DNA from: Actinoplanes flavus
Lineage (GTDB): Bacteria; Actinomycetota; Actinomycetes; Mycobacteriales; Micromonosporaceae
Length of the DNA: 64,000 nucleotides
Direction of reading: 5' to 3'
NCBI RefSeq assembly: GCF_017592555.1
Contig: NZ_JAGFNS010000011.1
Location: forward strand, 104,849-168,848
Position 1 is the stretch's first letter. The number at the start of each line of letters is the position of its first letter. Below, in pieces: positions 42,766-51,820 of this stretch. Position numbers and translations under genes: made by a program. The notes below the pieces were generated by a model. The model ran no database searches and had not been told where the DNA came from. It was given only the letters and a program-made list of their open reading frames with translations.

Positions 42766-43938
42766 ATGTCGCGCAGAGTCTGGTCGGCACTTCTTCTCGT
42801 GGTCGCCACCACCATTGCCGCCACGGCCGTTGCCGGCCCCGCTGCGGCATCGAGCTACGGATGGGTGTCCGCGGGCGCCGTGACGGTCTCGTTCTCGGCG
42901 GATCACAACGCCAAGAACAAGATCGTGATCACCCGTTCCGGGCGGACCGTCACGATCGACGATCGGGTGGCTGTGAAGCCCGGCAAGAACTGCAAGCAGG
43001 TCAAGGGCGACAGGACCCGGGTCCGCTGCAGGACCACGAAGACACCCGCCAAGGTGATCGTCCGGCTCTACGACCGGAACGACTCGGTGATCAACAAGAG
43101 CGACCTCAGGATGGAGGCGTACGGCGGCGGGGGCAACGACAGCCTCGTCGGTGGCCCGAAGTCCGATGTCCTGCACGGCGAAGACCTCTGCGCCGAGTCA
43201 GCCGGCAACGACAGGATCTACGGCCAGGGCGGCAACGACCTCATCTACGCGGGTGACGGATCGGATTACGTCTCCGCCGGTGACGGCAACGACCAGGTCC
43301 TCGGCGACAGCGACTGCGTCACCGCGCCCGACCGCGCCGGCAACGACGTGATCCACGGCGGCAACGGCGACGACGACCTCTTCGGGGACAACGGCAACGA
43401 CAAGCTGTATGGCAACAACGGCAACGACTTCCTCACGGCCTGGTACGGCGTGGACCGCATCGAGGGTGGCGCCGGCGACGACCAGCTGCACGGTGACCCC
43501 GACGACCGCAAGGTCTCCGCCGACGTGCTGCTCGGTGGCACCGGCCGGGACGTGGTCGAGTACCAGGGTTACCGGAAGCCCCTCACCGTCTCCCTGAACG
43601 GCGTGTCCGGTGACGACGGCGTGGCCGGTGAGCACGACACCGTCGGCGCCGACGTCGAACGCCTCACCGGCGGAGCGGGCAACGACCGCCTGGTCGGCAA
43701 TGCGGCGGCCAACGAGATCGACGGCTTCGGCGGCAACGACACCATCCTCGGGGGTAGCGGTAACGACGACCTGCGCGGCGGCGACGGCGACAACAAGCTC
43801 TATGGGGAAGCAGGCGACGACGTTCTCTTCGTCTACTACGGTGTCGGGTTGCTCGACGGCGGCGCGAACAACGACGTGTGCAACGGCCGATACGAGACCG
43901 TCACCCTGATCTCCTGCGAGACGTTCCAGCCCTGGTGA
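42766..43938 (+). CDS. Secreted RTX-like calcium-binding repeat protein
   Basis: The product is 390 residues. A signal peptide (LLLVVATTIAATAVAGPAAA, about 9-28) precedes an N-terminal beta domain with two cysteines (KVIVRLYDRNDSVINKSDL). From about residue 118, many nonapeptide-like repeats of the GGxGNDxLxG type follow (GNDSLVGG, GNDRIYGQGGNDLIYAGDG, GNDKLYGNNGND). These form calcium-bound beta rolls. No type I secretion genes are near, and the signal peptide suggests Sec export. A paralogue with the same N-terminal domain is at 47487. The final Cys-containing segment (LISCETFQPW) may close the fold. Confidence 0.85.
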   Translation: MSRRVWSALLLVVATTIAATAVAGPAAASSYGWVSAGAVTVSFSADHNAKNKIVITRSGRTVTIDDRVAVKPGKNCKQVKGDRTRVRCRTTKTPAKVIVRLYDRNDSVINKSDLRMEAYGGGGNDSLVGGPKSDVLHGEDLCAESAGNDRIYGQGGNDLIYAGDGSDYVSAGDGNDQVLGDSDCVTAPDRAGNDVIHGGNGDDDLFGDNGNDKLYGNNGNDFLTAWYGVDRIEGGAGDDQLHGDPDDRKVSADVLLGGTGRDVVEYQGYRKPLTVSLNGVSGDDGVAGEHDTVGADVERLTGGAGNDRLVGNAAANEIDGFGGNDTILGGSGNDDLRGGDGDNKLYGEAGDDVLFVYYGVGLLDGGANNDVCNGRYETVTLISCETFQPW

Positions 43939-43996
43939 CAGGTGGCCGGCAATGACAGCGGGCCTTCGACCCGGCCTTCTCGACGCCGGCGGCGAG

Positions 43997-44027
43997 ACGG
44001 GCCGGACCGTTGAAGGTGCCGGCCCGT
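43997..44027. terminator. Bidirectional terminator
   Basis: A perfect 9-bp stem ACGGGCCGG/CCGGCCCGT with a 13-base loop lies between the convergent RTX-like gene and the chemotaxis receptor gene. Confidence 0.75.
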
Positions 44028-44036
44028 TGCCGTGTG

Positions 44037-45653
44037 TCAGCCCAACTGGAAGCGGGACACGAGGGCCCGCAGTTCGCCGCCCATTCGCGCGAGGTCGGAG
44101 GCGGCCTGCTGGGAGCTGCTCACGCCGGTCTGGGTGATCTCCGCGGCCTGCGCCACCGCCGCGATCGTGGTGGCGATGTCGCGGCTGCTCGCGGCGGCCT
44201 CCGTGACGTTGCGGGCCATTTCGCCCGTGGTCGCGGTCTGCTCCTCGACCGCGGCGGCGATCAGCGTCTGATACTTGCTGATGCGGTCGATGATCTCGGC
44301 GATCTGCTCGATGGCCTCCACCGCTTTCGCGGTGTCGACCTGGATCGCCTCCACCCGCTGCGAGATGTCCTCGGTCGCCTTCGCGGTCTCCTGGGCGAGG
44401 TCCTTGACCTCGCTGGCGACGACCGCGAAACCCTTGCCGGACTCACCCGCGCGGGCCGCCTCGATGGTCGCGTTGAGCGCGAGCAGGTTGGTCTGCTCGG
44501 CGATCGCGGTGATCAGCTTGACGACGTTGCCGACCTCCGCGGAGGAGGTGCCGAGCTTGCCGACCGTCTGGTTGGTCGACTGGGCGACGCTGACGGCCTC
44601 GGCCGCCACAGCGGCCGCCTCACCGGCGTTGTGCGCGATCTCGCGTATCGCCGCGCCCATCTCGTCGCTGCCCACGGCCACGGTGTCGACGTTCTCCGAC
44701 ACCTGCGAGGCCGACCGCGTCACCTCCTGGGCCTGCGCGCTGGTCTCGTTGGCGGACGAGGCGATCTGCTCGGAGGTCCGGGACAGGTCGACGGAGGCTC
44801 CGGCCAGCGAGTCGGCATGTCCGGTGAGCGCACCTACCGTGTCGCGCAACGAGGCGACGGTCTCGTTCAGCGCGGTACCGAGCCGCCCGAGTTCGTCCTT
44901 GCGCCGGAAGTCGACGCTGACGGTCAGGTCGCCCTTGGCCAGCTTGCCGAGGGCGTCGACGACGGCCGACAGCGGCCGGACGACGGACCGGGTGACCACG
45001 ATGCTGAGTACGACCGCCAAGCCGAGCGCGACGAGCAGCGCGCCGGCCATGGCGTACTGGCCCAGGCGCTTGGCGTCCTGGCTCTCCTGGCGGGCCTCGC
45101 CGATGCGCTTATCCACCGACTTGCTCAGGGCGTCCGCGGTGTCGGCGACCACGCCGTACGATTCTGCCGCCGGGCCGTCATTGGTGGCGTCCATAGCCTT
45201 GACCAGGCCGGACCGGCTGCCGTCGCCGATCCAGGCGATGATCTTCTCGTCCCAGCCGAAGAAGTCGTCCCAAGCCGGCTCGAGCTTCGCGAACACCTCC
45301 CGCTCCTGGGTCGTCATGTAGTCGGTGTGGGCCTCGGTCAGGCTCTTGTACAGCTCGTCTTTCGCCTCGAGGAACGCCTGACGGTTGAAGCCCTCCGGGC
45401 CCAGCGCCTTCTTCGGGCCGTAGGCCGCGACGTCGGAGACGACCAGGCCCTGCCAGCCGGAGATGTCCGCCAGCTGGAAATTGATCAGCTCCGCGTCCCG
45501 GCGTACCTGCTCCAACTGCTCCAGCTGCCTCTGTACGTCATCCTGGCGCGCCATCGCCCACCAGCCCGAGCCCGCGGCGACGATCATCAGCAGCGCGAGT
45601 ACGGAGAACGCCCCGCCGAGTCGCCTTCCCACACCTGATCTACCGAGTCGCAC
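44037..45653 (-). CDS. Methyl-accepting chemotaxis protein
   Basis: The product is 538 residues. An N-terminal membrane segment (FSVLALLMIVAAGSGWWAMA) precedes an extracytoplasmic four-helix sensor domain (about 40-190) and a second segment (GALLVALGLAVVLSIVVT). A HAMP domain (about 215-265) leads to the signalling domain with its hallmark EQTNLLALNATIEAARAGESGKGFAVVA hairpin region (the conserved stretch is given in two adjacent parts in the protein around residue 395). It probably senses small molecules for flagellated spores. No other chemotaxis genes are in the window. Confidence 0.93.
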   Translation of the reverse strand: MRLGRSGVGRRLGGAFSVLALLMIVAAGSGWWAMARQDDVQRQLEQLEQVRRDAELINFQLADISGWQGLVVSDVAAYGPKKALGPEGFNRQAFLEAKDELYKSLTEAHTDYMTTQEREVFAKLEPAWDDFFGWDEKIIAWIGDGSRSGLVKAMDATNDGPAAESYGVVADTADALSKSVDKRIGEARQESQDAKRLGQYAMAGALLVALGLAVVLSIVVTRSVVRPLSAVVDALGKLAKGDLTVSVDFRRKDELGRLGTALNETVASLRDTVGALTGHADSLAGASVDLSRTSEQIASSANETSAQAQEVTRSASQVSENVDTVAVGSDEMGAAIREIAHNAGEAAAVAAEAVSVAQSTNQTVGKLGTSSAEVGNVVKLITAIAEQTNLLALNATIEAARAGESGKGFAVVASEVKDLAQETAKATEDISQRVEAIQVDTAKAVEAIEQIAEIIDRISKYQTLIAAAVEEQTATTGEMARNVTEAAASSRDIATTIAAVAQAAEITQTGVSSSQQAASDLARMGGELRALVSRFQLG

Positions 45654-45838
45654 GACGCCGCCTTTCCCCCTCTGAATTCGACGCCGTCACTGATCGGACG
45701 CAGGACGACCTGTCCTAAGGGATGACCGGGAGCCGAAGCCGGCGATGCGAACCGGATCACGTTCGCCGTCGAGGCCGGCCGCGAAGGGGCAGCGACCGCG
45801 GCGTGTGAAGACCGGCATCCACGTACCCGAACACGGGA

Positions 45839-45870
45839 AGGGCGCGGGAGCCTGTCCGCTCCCGCGCCCT
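45839..45870. terminator. Terminator after the GH16 gene
   Basis: A perfect 13-bp stem AGGGCGCGGGAGC/GCTCCCGCGCCCT with a 6-base loop, about 30 bases beyond the stop of the minus-strand glucanase gene. Confidence 0.8.
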
Positions 45871-45898
45871 GACCGTCAGCGTGCCCCTCGACCGGCCG

Positions 45899-47251
45899 TC
45901 ATGCGGCCTTCACGAAGTACTGTGCGCCGCTGCCGTTGCAGTCCCAGATCTGTAGTCGCGCGCCGTCCGCCGTCGAGCCTGCCGGGGAGTCCAGGCACCT
46001 GTTGGAGTTCGGGTTGCGCAACCGGTCACCTTCCTGGACCCAGTTCTGCGCACCGCTGCCGTTGCAGTCCCAGAGCTGCACCTTCGTGCCGTTGGCCGTG
46101 CCCGCGCTGGTGACGTCGAGACACCGGCCCAAGGTCCGCAGGGTCTGGCCGTCGCGACTCCACTGCTGGTCCTTCGATAGAGAGGCCCCCTGGCACGTCC
46201 ACAGCTGCACAGCCGCGCCATTGCCGCCCGTGTCGTTTCCGGATACGTCCACGCACTTGCCGCCCGGCCCGTTGATCTGCGTCGCGGGTCCGCCCGTGGG
46301 CGGCGGCGTCGTGCCCCCGTCCTGGTAGTAGCGCACGTAGTCGATCGACGCGGTGAGCGGGAACTGGCTCTGCACGGGGTTCTGCCCGGGGTACGTGCCG
46401 CCCAGCGCCAGGTTGAAGATGAGGTGGAACGGCTTGCGGAACTCCTCCAGGGTCGCCGGTGTGGTGTCGATGACGTGCGTTTGCGCACCGTCGACGTACC
46501 AGCGGATCTGCGAGGCGGTCCACTCGATCGCATAGACGTGGAAGGCCGCGGCGTTGTTGACGGCGGGGTTCGCGACGTAGTTGGCGTTCTGGCCCGCTGT
46601 CCACGGGAACACGCCGGTCCGGAGATCCCAGAAGATGTTGTTCGTCACGGTCGCGTTCGCATTCGCGTGTTCCATGATGTCGACCTCGCCGCAACTGGCC
46701 CAGTTGGTGGGCAGGCGGTCGTAGTAGGTCTGCGCGGGGTTGTAGGCGCCGGTCGACGTCTCGTCGCACGCGTCACCGAGCATCCAGAAGGCCGGCCACG
46801 AGCCGGTGGCGGTCGGGAGCGCCATGCGCGCCTCGATGCGGCCGTACTGGAAGGAGCGCTTCGTGTCCGTCGTCATGCGGCACGACGTCTGGTAGAAGTT
46901 GCGGCCGTTGACGGTGATGGGTGTCGTGAGCCAGTTGGCGCGCATCACGAGGTTGCCGCCGGACTGTGTGCAGTTCTCGGGGCGGTACCACTCCCACTCG
47001 CCGTTGCCCCAGCCGTCGAAGGCATTGAGGCCGGGGTTGAGGCCGTTGCCGACGTTGTAGTTCCAGTTGGCGCTGTTGGGCGCGCCGGACCCGTTGAACT
47101 CGTCGGCCCACACGAGGTTCCATGCGGCGTGTGCGGGCTGCTGCTGGACGACCGCGCTGCCGACGAGTGCGGTGACGGCCGCGGTGAGGAGGACCAGGAG
47201 GCGCCGGCTGCGTGACGGCGCTCGATCCGCGAAACCTGCATTCATTGTCAC
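45899..47251 (-). CDS. Secreted GH16 endo-beta-glucanase with ricin-B lectin domain
   Basis: The product is 450 residues. A signal peptide (LLVLLTAAVTALVGSAVV, then HAA) is followed by a GH16 domain (about 45-310) with the catalytic motif EVDIMEHANA (ExDxxE). A Thr/Pro linker (GGTTPPPTGG) leads to a C-terminal beta-trefoil (about 325-450) with repeated QxW motifs (VQLWTC, VQLWDC, LQIWDC). The GH16 part most likely cuts beta-1,3- or 1,3-1,4-glucans and the trefoil binds sugars. ATG 47251 gives MTMNAG; the ATG at 47245 is nearly equal. A palindrome GAAACGCGTTTC upstream suggests LacI-type control. Confidence 0.93.
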   Translation of the reverse strand: MTMNAGFADRAPSRSRRLLVLLTAAVTALVGSAVVQQQPAHAAWNLVWADEFNGSGAPNSANWNYNVGNGLNPGLNAFDGWGNGEWEWYRPENCTQSGGNLVMRANWLTTPITVNGRNFYQTSCRMTTDTKRSFQYGRIEARMALPTATGSWPAFWMLGDACDETSTGAYNPAQTYYDRLPTNWASCGEVDIMEHANANATVTNNIFWDLRTGVFPWTAGQNANYVANPAVNNAAAFHVYAIEWTASQIRWYVDGAQTHVIDTTPATLEEFRKPFHLIFNLALGGTYPGQNPVQSQFPLTASIDYVRYYQDGGTTPPPTGGPATQINGPGGKCVDVSGNDTGGNGAAVQLWTCQGASLSKDQQWSRDGQTLRTLGRCLDVTSAGTANGTKVQLWDCNGSGAQNWVQEGDRLRNPNSNRCLDSPAGSTADGARLQIWDCNGSGAQYFVKAA

Positions 47252-47301
47252 GGAGAACGTCCTCTCGTACGGAGTCGTTCGATCTACTGCGAGGGCGACA
47301 T

Positions 47302-47313
47302 GAAACGCGTTTC
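47302..47313. promoter_or_regulatory. Palindrome GAAACGCGTTTC, candidate LacI-family operator
   Basis: A perfect 12-bp palindrome with a central CG, about 50 bases upstream of the glucanase start on the minus strand, embedded in AT-rich sequence. Its position and symmetry suit sugar-responsive repression of the glucanase. Confidence 0.5.
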
Positions 47314-47486
47314 TGTAAACATTATTACGTAAATATTTCCGACTGTCGATGCAACCGCTCGGGGTCGTTCGCGCGCCGCTGCGAACCCGCCCAGGCGGCC
47401 GGACCCGGCCCAGGACGACACCGTTACGTCGTGACGCTTATGATGATCCGGTTCGATGCGGTCACGGCTCGCGCGGGGGATCTCAG

Positions 47487-48959
47487 GTGTCTCGGTTCGG
47501 CAGGCTTCTCGGTGCGGGAACCGCCATTGTCGTCACCACCGCGGCGGTCGGCGCCCTCGGCGCTCCGGTGCAGGCCGCCGCCTCTGGTGTGGTGTCCGTT
47601 GTAGGCGGTACGCAGGTGAAGTACGTCGCCGGAACGGGCAAGGCGAACCGGGTCGTGGTGACCCGGTCCGGCAACACCGTCACGGTCGACGACCGGGTGG
47701 CCGTCAAAGCGGGTAAGGGCTGCCGGGCGGTCAAGGGCGACAAGACCAGGATCCGGTGCGGCACGTCGAAGAAGCCCACCCGGGTGCTGGTGTATGTGGG
47801 CGGCGGGAACGACTCCGTGACGAACCGGACCGACCTGCCGATGTCCGCCAACGGCGGGGCCGGTGCCGACGTCCTGGTCGGTGGCCCACGCGCCGACCGC
47901 CTGATCGGAGGCCCCGGAGTGAACCGGATCTACGGCGGGGCCGGCGCGGACCGCCTGGACGGTGGCCCCGACGCCGACCGGATCTACGGTGAGGCCGGCG
48001 ACGACAGACTCTTCGGTGACTGGGGTGATGACGCGCTCTCCGGCGGCGTCGGCAACGACGAGCTGGTCGGGCACGTCGGGGACGACCGGGAGTACGGCGG
48101 CGCCGGCGACGACTACTTCTACCAGGAGTGGGACCGGGATCTCGACGGATTCCCGCAGCCACACTCCGACCATGACCTGATCTCCGGCGGCGCCGGGCGG
48201 GACAAGGCCGATTACAGCAACCGGGTCGAGCCCGTCACCGCGGACTCCGACGGGGTGAAGGGCGACGACGGCGGCAAGGGCGAACGCGACACCCTCATCG
48301 GCATCGACGCGATCATCGGCGGCTCCGGGAACGACCGCCTCTACGGCACCGCGGGTGCCGACGAGCTGCAGGGCGGCCTCGGTGACGACACGATCCTCGG
48401 CTACGGCGGCGACGACGAGCTGATCGGCGGATCGGGACGGAACCGGCTCGACGGCAGCGCCGGCAACGACCGGCTCACCGCCGACACCGGCGCGGACGTA
48501 CTGCTCGGCGGCCCCGGTGAGGATCTCGTCGACTACTTCGAGCGTACGAAGCCGGTCACCGTCGACCTGGACGGCGCCACCGGGGACGACGGCCAGGCCG
48601 GTGAGCGTGATTCGGTCGGGCGGGACGTCGAGAACCTGCGTGGTGGCCACGGTGGCGACCGCCTCACCGGCAACGCCGCGGCCAACAAGATCGACGGTCA
48701 ATGGGGCGACGACGTGATCCGCGTCGGCGCGGGTGACGACGCCGTCGAGGGCGGCATGGGCCGCGACCAGCTGTTCGGCGAGGCCGGCGACGACTACCTG
48801 GACGTCGGATCGGGTGACGGCAGCGATTACGTGGACGGCGGCGCCGACGGTTCCGCCGTCGGTGACAACTGCGTCCTGTTCGCCGACGACTCCGGCGTCG
48901 ACACCGGGATCAACTGCGAATACCTGCGGCAGCGGGACACCCCGCTGTTCATGCACTGA
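47487..48959 (+). CDS. Secreted RTX-like calcium-binding repeat protein, paralogue
   Basis: The product is 490 residues from GTG 47487 with GGGGGA at 8-10 bases. The signal peptide is LLGAGTAIVVTTAAVGALGA. The N-terminal beta domain closely follows that of the 42766 gene: VTRSGNTVTVDDRVAVKAG against ITRSGRTVTIDDRVAVKPG, then CRAVKGDKTRIRC against CKQVKGDRTRVRC. Repeats GGAGADVLVGGP, GGAGADRLDGGPDADRIYG and others form calcium beta rolls interrupted by spacer domains (for example VKPVTVDLDGATGDD). Gene duplication of the pair is evident. Partners and role are unknown; a surface matrix or adhesin is plausible. Confidence 0.85.
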   Translation: MSRFGRLLGAGTAIVVTTAAVGALGAPVQAAASGVVSVVGGTQVKYVAGTGKANRVVVTRSGNTVTVDDRVAVKAGKGCRAVKGDKTRIRCGTSKKPTRVLVYVGGGNDSVTNRTDLPMSANGGAGADVLVGGPRADRLIGGPGVNRIYGGAGADRLDGGPDADRIYGEAGDDRLFGDWGDDALSGGVGNDELVGHVGDDREYGGAGDDYFYQEWDRDLDGFPQPHSDHDLISGGAGRDKADYSNRVEPVTADSDGVKGDDGGKGERDTLIGIDAIIGGSGNDRLYGTAGADELQGGLGDDTILGYGGDDELIGGSGRNRLDGSAGNDRLTADTGADVLLGGPGEDLVDYFERTKPVTVDLDGATGDDGQAGERDSVGRDVENLRGGHGGDRLTGNAAANKIDGQWGDDVIRVGAGDDAVEGGMGRDQLFGEAGDDYLDVGSGDGSDYVDGGADGSAVGDNCVLFADDSGVDTGINCEYLRQRDTPLFMH

Positions 48960-49077
48960 GCACGCGGAGCCTCGTGCGACGGAGACCACGGTTCAGGTCG
49001 ACACTCGGCAAATCAAGATCTGGATCAGGGGTACGGGGTACGGCTTCACTGGGTGATTCGGTCGCCGGGCGGCCGCC

Positions 49078-49668
49078 CTACGCCACCCGGCGCACGATCG
49101 CCAGCAGTGATTCCTCGACGTCCTCGATCGCCCGGTCGGGCTGGAACATCAGCCAGTCGACGGCCACCACGAGCCCCACCCCGAAGAGGGCCGCCGACGC
49201 CACCCGCACGTCCAGCTCGGCCGGGAGGTCACCGGAGTCGACGCCCTCCTGCACGGTCCGCGCGATCACCCCGATCGCCTGCTCACGCAGGAGGATCAGG
49301 GTCTGCTGCCACTCCCGGTTGGTGCGCCACATCTCGGAGAGCAGCAGCTGAGCGAACGCCTGGTAGCGCCGGATGTACTCCAGCTGAGCCCGGATCAGCG
49401 CACGCAGCGCCTCCCGCGGCGGCAACCCCTCCACCGCCAGCCGGAACTGCTCGGTGAGCAGGCCCACCCCGTGCCGCAGCAGCTCTTCGAAGAGATCCGT
49501 CTTCGACTTGAAGTTGTAGTAGACGGTCCCCTTCGCCACCTTCGCCCGCAGCGCGATGTCGTCCACGGTGGTAGCCGAGAAGCCCTGCTCGGCGATGAGT
49601 TCGACAGCGGCCTCGTACAGTCGCTGCCGGGTGTCCTCGCGTCGGCGGCTCCGCCCGTCCGTCTCCAC
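49078..49668 (-). CDS. TetR-family repressor
   Basis: The product is 196 residues. The N-terminal HTH matches TetR (YEAAVELIAEQGFSATTVDDIALRAKVAKGTVYYNFKSK, residues about 18-55), followed by a ligand domain of usual length. It is the last gene of the ABC/YhgE-Pip/TetR operon, only 10 bases after the membrane protein gene. It probably binds the palindrome at 52676-52691 upstream of the operon and so controls its own transcription. Confidence 0.9.
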   Translation of the reverse strand: METDGRSRRREDTRQRLYEAAVELIAEQGFSATTVDDIALRAKVAKGTVYYNFKSKTDLFEELLRHGVGLLTEQFRLAVEGLPPREALRALIRAQLEYIRRYQAFAQLLLSEMWRTNREWQQTLILLREQAIGVIARTVQEGVDSGDLPAELDVRVASAALFGVGLVVAVDWLMFQPDRAIEDVEESLLAIVRRVA

Positions 49669-49678
49669 GAGTAGAACC

Positions 49679-51820
49679 CTAGAGGACCAGCTCCGGGTGC
49701 AGGTCCGCGGTGCGCATCCGGCGTTTGCGGGCGGCCAGCAGCACGGTCAGCAGCAGCGCGGCGACACCGAAGACGGCCAGGACCAGCGCGTCGTGTGTCA
49801 CGATCGCGGCGGTGCCTCCGTCGACGGCTTGCCGGATCGCCTCGACCACGTACGTCATCGGCAGCAGTGGATGGACGGCCTGGAAGAAGCCCGGTGACGT
49901 CTGGACCGGATAGGTGCCCCCGGACGAGGTGAGCTGCACCATCAGCAGCGCCAGCGCCATGACCCGCCCGGCCGGTCCCAGTGCCGCGCCGATCAGCTGC
50001 ATGATCCCGGCGAAGACGGCGGCCGTGCCGAACATCAGCGCCAGGGTCGCTGCGGCGTGTACCGGCGTGAGCCCGAGCACGAAATGCACCACGGCGTAGA
50101 GCAGGCCGGCCTGGACGGCGCCCATCACCACCCCGGGGAGCAGTCCCGCGAGGGCCACCCGCAGCGGTGGTGCGCCGGACATCAGGTAGCGCCGGTTCAG
50201 CGGCCGCAACAGCATGTAGTTGATCATTGCGCCGACCCAGAGGGCCAGGGCCAGGAAGTACGGCGCGAATCCGACCCCATAGGTGCCGGCCGGATGCCGG
50301 ACGTCACGGTCCAGCGAGACCGGGTCGGCGAGCACGTCGGCCCGGTGCGCGGCGTCGTCGTAGCCGGGAATCTCGGCGGCGCCGTCGGCCAGGCCGTCGG
50401 CCAGCTGACCCGCCCCGCCGCGCAACTCACCGAGACCGGTGGCCAGTTCGTGACCGCCCTTGGACAGTTTCGTCAGGCCGCCGTCCAACTGCCGGGCCCC
50501 GCTCGCCAGCCGGAAGATGCCGCCGCGCAGCTCGGTCGCGCCCTTCGCGGCCTCGGCGTTGCCCTGGCTCACCTTCCGTGAACCGGCCGCCAGTTCGTCC
50601 ATGCCGTCGGCGAGCCGGTTCACCTGGGCCCGGGCCTTCGTGATGTCGGCCGCCAGATGCGGAGCGTTCTTCGCCAGGTCGCGCGCCATGTCGGCCACCT
50701 CCCGGAGGCGGCGCCGCAGTTCGTCCGAACCCACCGCGTCGATCTGGCGTCGCACCTGCTCGGCGTCGCTCACCAGCCGGTCGGCGAGGGCTTGCGCGTC
50801 GGCCAGCCCGGGTGTCTCACTCGGCAACCCGTCGAGGTACTTGCGCAGTTTGCGGGCTTCGGTGACGGCCCGATCCGAGGCTTCCTCGATGTCCCCGACG
50901 TGGTTCGCGAGCTTGTCGGCGCCCCGGGCCACCAGTTTCGCCCCGGCTTCGATCTCCTTCGCGTTCTCCGTCAGGAACGGGCCGTACGTGTCGGCCGCCG
51001 CGTCGACCTTGTCGGCCAGCTTCCGGGTGCCGCGCGCCGCCTCGGCGGTGCCGGACGCCACCTGGGCCGAGCCCTTCTTCAACTCCTGCAGACCGTCAGC
51101 CAGGCCGTCCGCACCGGAGCCGGCCTGACGCAGTCCGGAAGCCAGCCGCCCCGCGCCGTCGTCCGCCGAGTCCAGGCGGTCCGCCAGCCGCCCCGCACCG
51201 GAGGTGGCCTTCCGGGCGCCGTCACGCAGATCGGCGGCGCCGTTCGCGGCCTTGCCGGTCTCCTCCTTCAGATCGGTGAATCCGATCAGCATCCGGTCGA
51301 AGTACTCGGTCGACGCGCTCGCCGACGCGGCCGCCCGGACCTCGTCGAAAGCGGTGCGGGCGAAGACCCCGGAGAGGTAGTTGGTGGCGTCGTCGCTGAC
51401 CGCTTTCAGCTGGGCGTTCCGCGGTTCTCGGTCCGACTCCGGGGCGGCCGCCAGAGAGGCGGAGAAGTCCGCGGGTATGCGCAGTCCGATCTGGTAGCTG
51501 CCGTCGCGCAGGCCCTCCTCGGCGTCCTGCGCGCTCACCACGTGCCAGTCGAAGATCTCCCGTTCCACCAGCTCGTCGGCGAGATCCTTCCCGGCGTGCA
51601 CGGTCTTCCCCTCGGAGGTGCGCGCCGGCTGATCCTCCACCACCAGCGCCGCCGGAATGTGGTTCAGCCGACCGTAGGGGTCCCAGAACGCGTACAGGTA
51701 CAACGCCCCGTACAGCAACGGAATCACCGCGAGCACCGCCAGCGCGGCGGCGGTCAGCCGTCCGCGCAGAAATCGCCGCAGCTCCATCGCGGCCAGCGAC
51801 AGCGTCGGAAAGCCCCGCAT
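49679..51820 (-). CDS. YhgE/Pip-family membrane protein
   Basis: The product is 713 residues from ATG 51820. One N-terminal membrane segment (LTAAALAVLAVIPLLYGALYLYAF) is followed by an extracytoplasmic region of about 450 residues with many helical, Gly/Ala/Asp-rich repeats (GAADLRDGARKATSGAGRLADRL, LRGGAGQLADGLADG). At least five membrane segments follow near the C-terminus. The family (YhgE, Pip) includes phage-infection receptors and ESX/ABC-2-like export partners. The ATG overlaps the ABC gene stop (TGATG). A GTG three bases upstream is less likely. The pairing with an ABC ATPase suggests drug or polymer export. Confidence 0.9.
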   Translation of the reverse strand: MRGFPTLSLAAMELRRFLRGRLTAAALAVLAVIPLLYGALYLYAFWDPYGRLNHIPAALVVEDQPARTSEGKTVHAGKDLADELVEREIFDWHVVSAQDAEEGLRDGSYQIGLRIPADFSASLAAAPESDREPRNAQLKAVSDDATNYLSGVFARTAFDEVRAAASASASTEYFDRMLIGFTDLKEETGKAANGAADLRDGARKATSGAGRLADRLDSADDGAGRLASGLRQAGSGADGLADGLQELKKGSAQVASGTAEAARGTRKLADKVDAAADTYGPFLTENAKEIEAGAKLVARGADKLANHVGDIEEASDRAVTEARKLRKYLDGLPSETPGLADAQALADRLVSDAEQVRRQIDAVGSDELRRRLREVADMARDLAKNAPHLAADITKARAQVNRLADGMDELAAGSRKVSQGNAEAAKGATELRGGIFRLASGARQLDGGLTKLSKGGHELATGLGELRGGAGQLADGLADGAAEIPGYDDAAHRADVLADPVSLDRDVRHPAGTYGVGFAPYFLALALWVGAMINYMLLRPLNRRYLMSGAPPLRVALAGLLPGVVMGAVQAGLLYAVVHFVLGLTPVHAAATLALMFGTAAVFAGIMQLIGAALGPAGRVMALALLMVQLTSSGGTYPVQTSPGFFQAVHPLLPMTYVVEAIRQAVDGGTAAIVTHDALVLAVFGVAALLLTVLLAARKRRMRTADLHPELVL

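Noticed and set aside
43151..43909. Thr/Ser/Ala-rich plus-strand frames within the RTX-like genes
   Set aside because: Out-of-frame reading of the GND-type repeats.
44010..45638. Long plus-strand frame across the chemotaxis receptor
   Set aside because: Complement shadow of the conserved receptor gene, with no signal or motif of its own.
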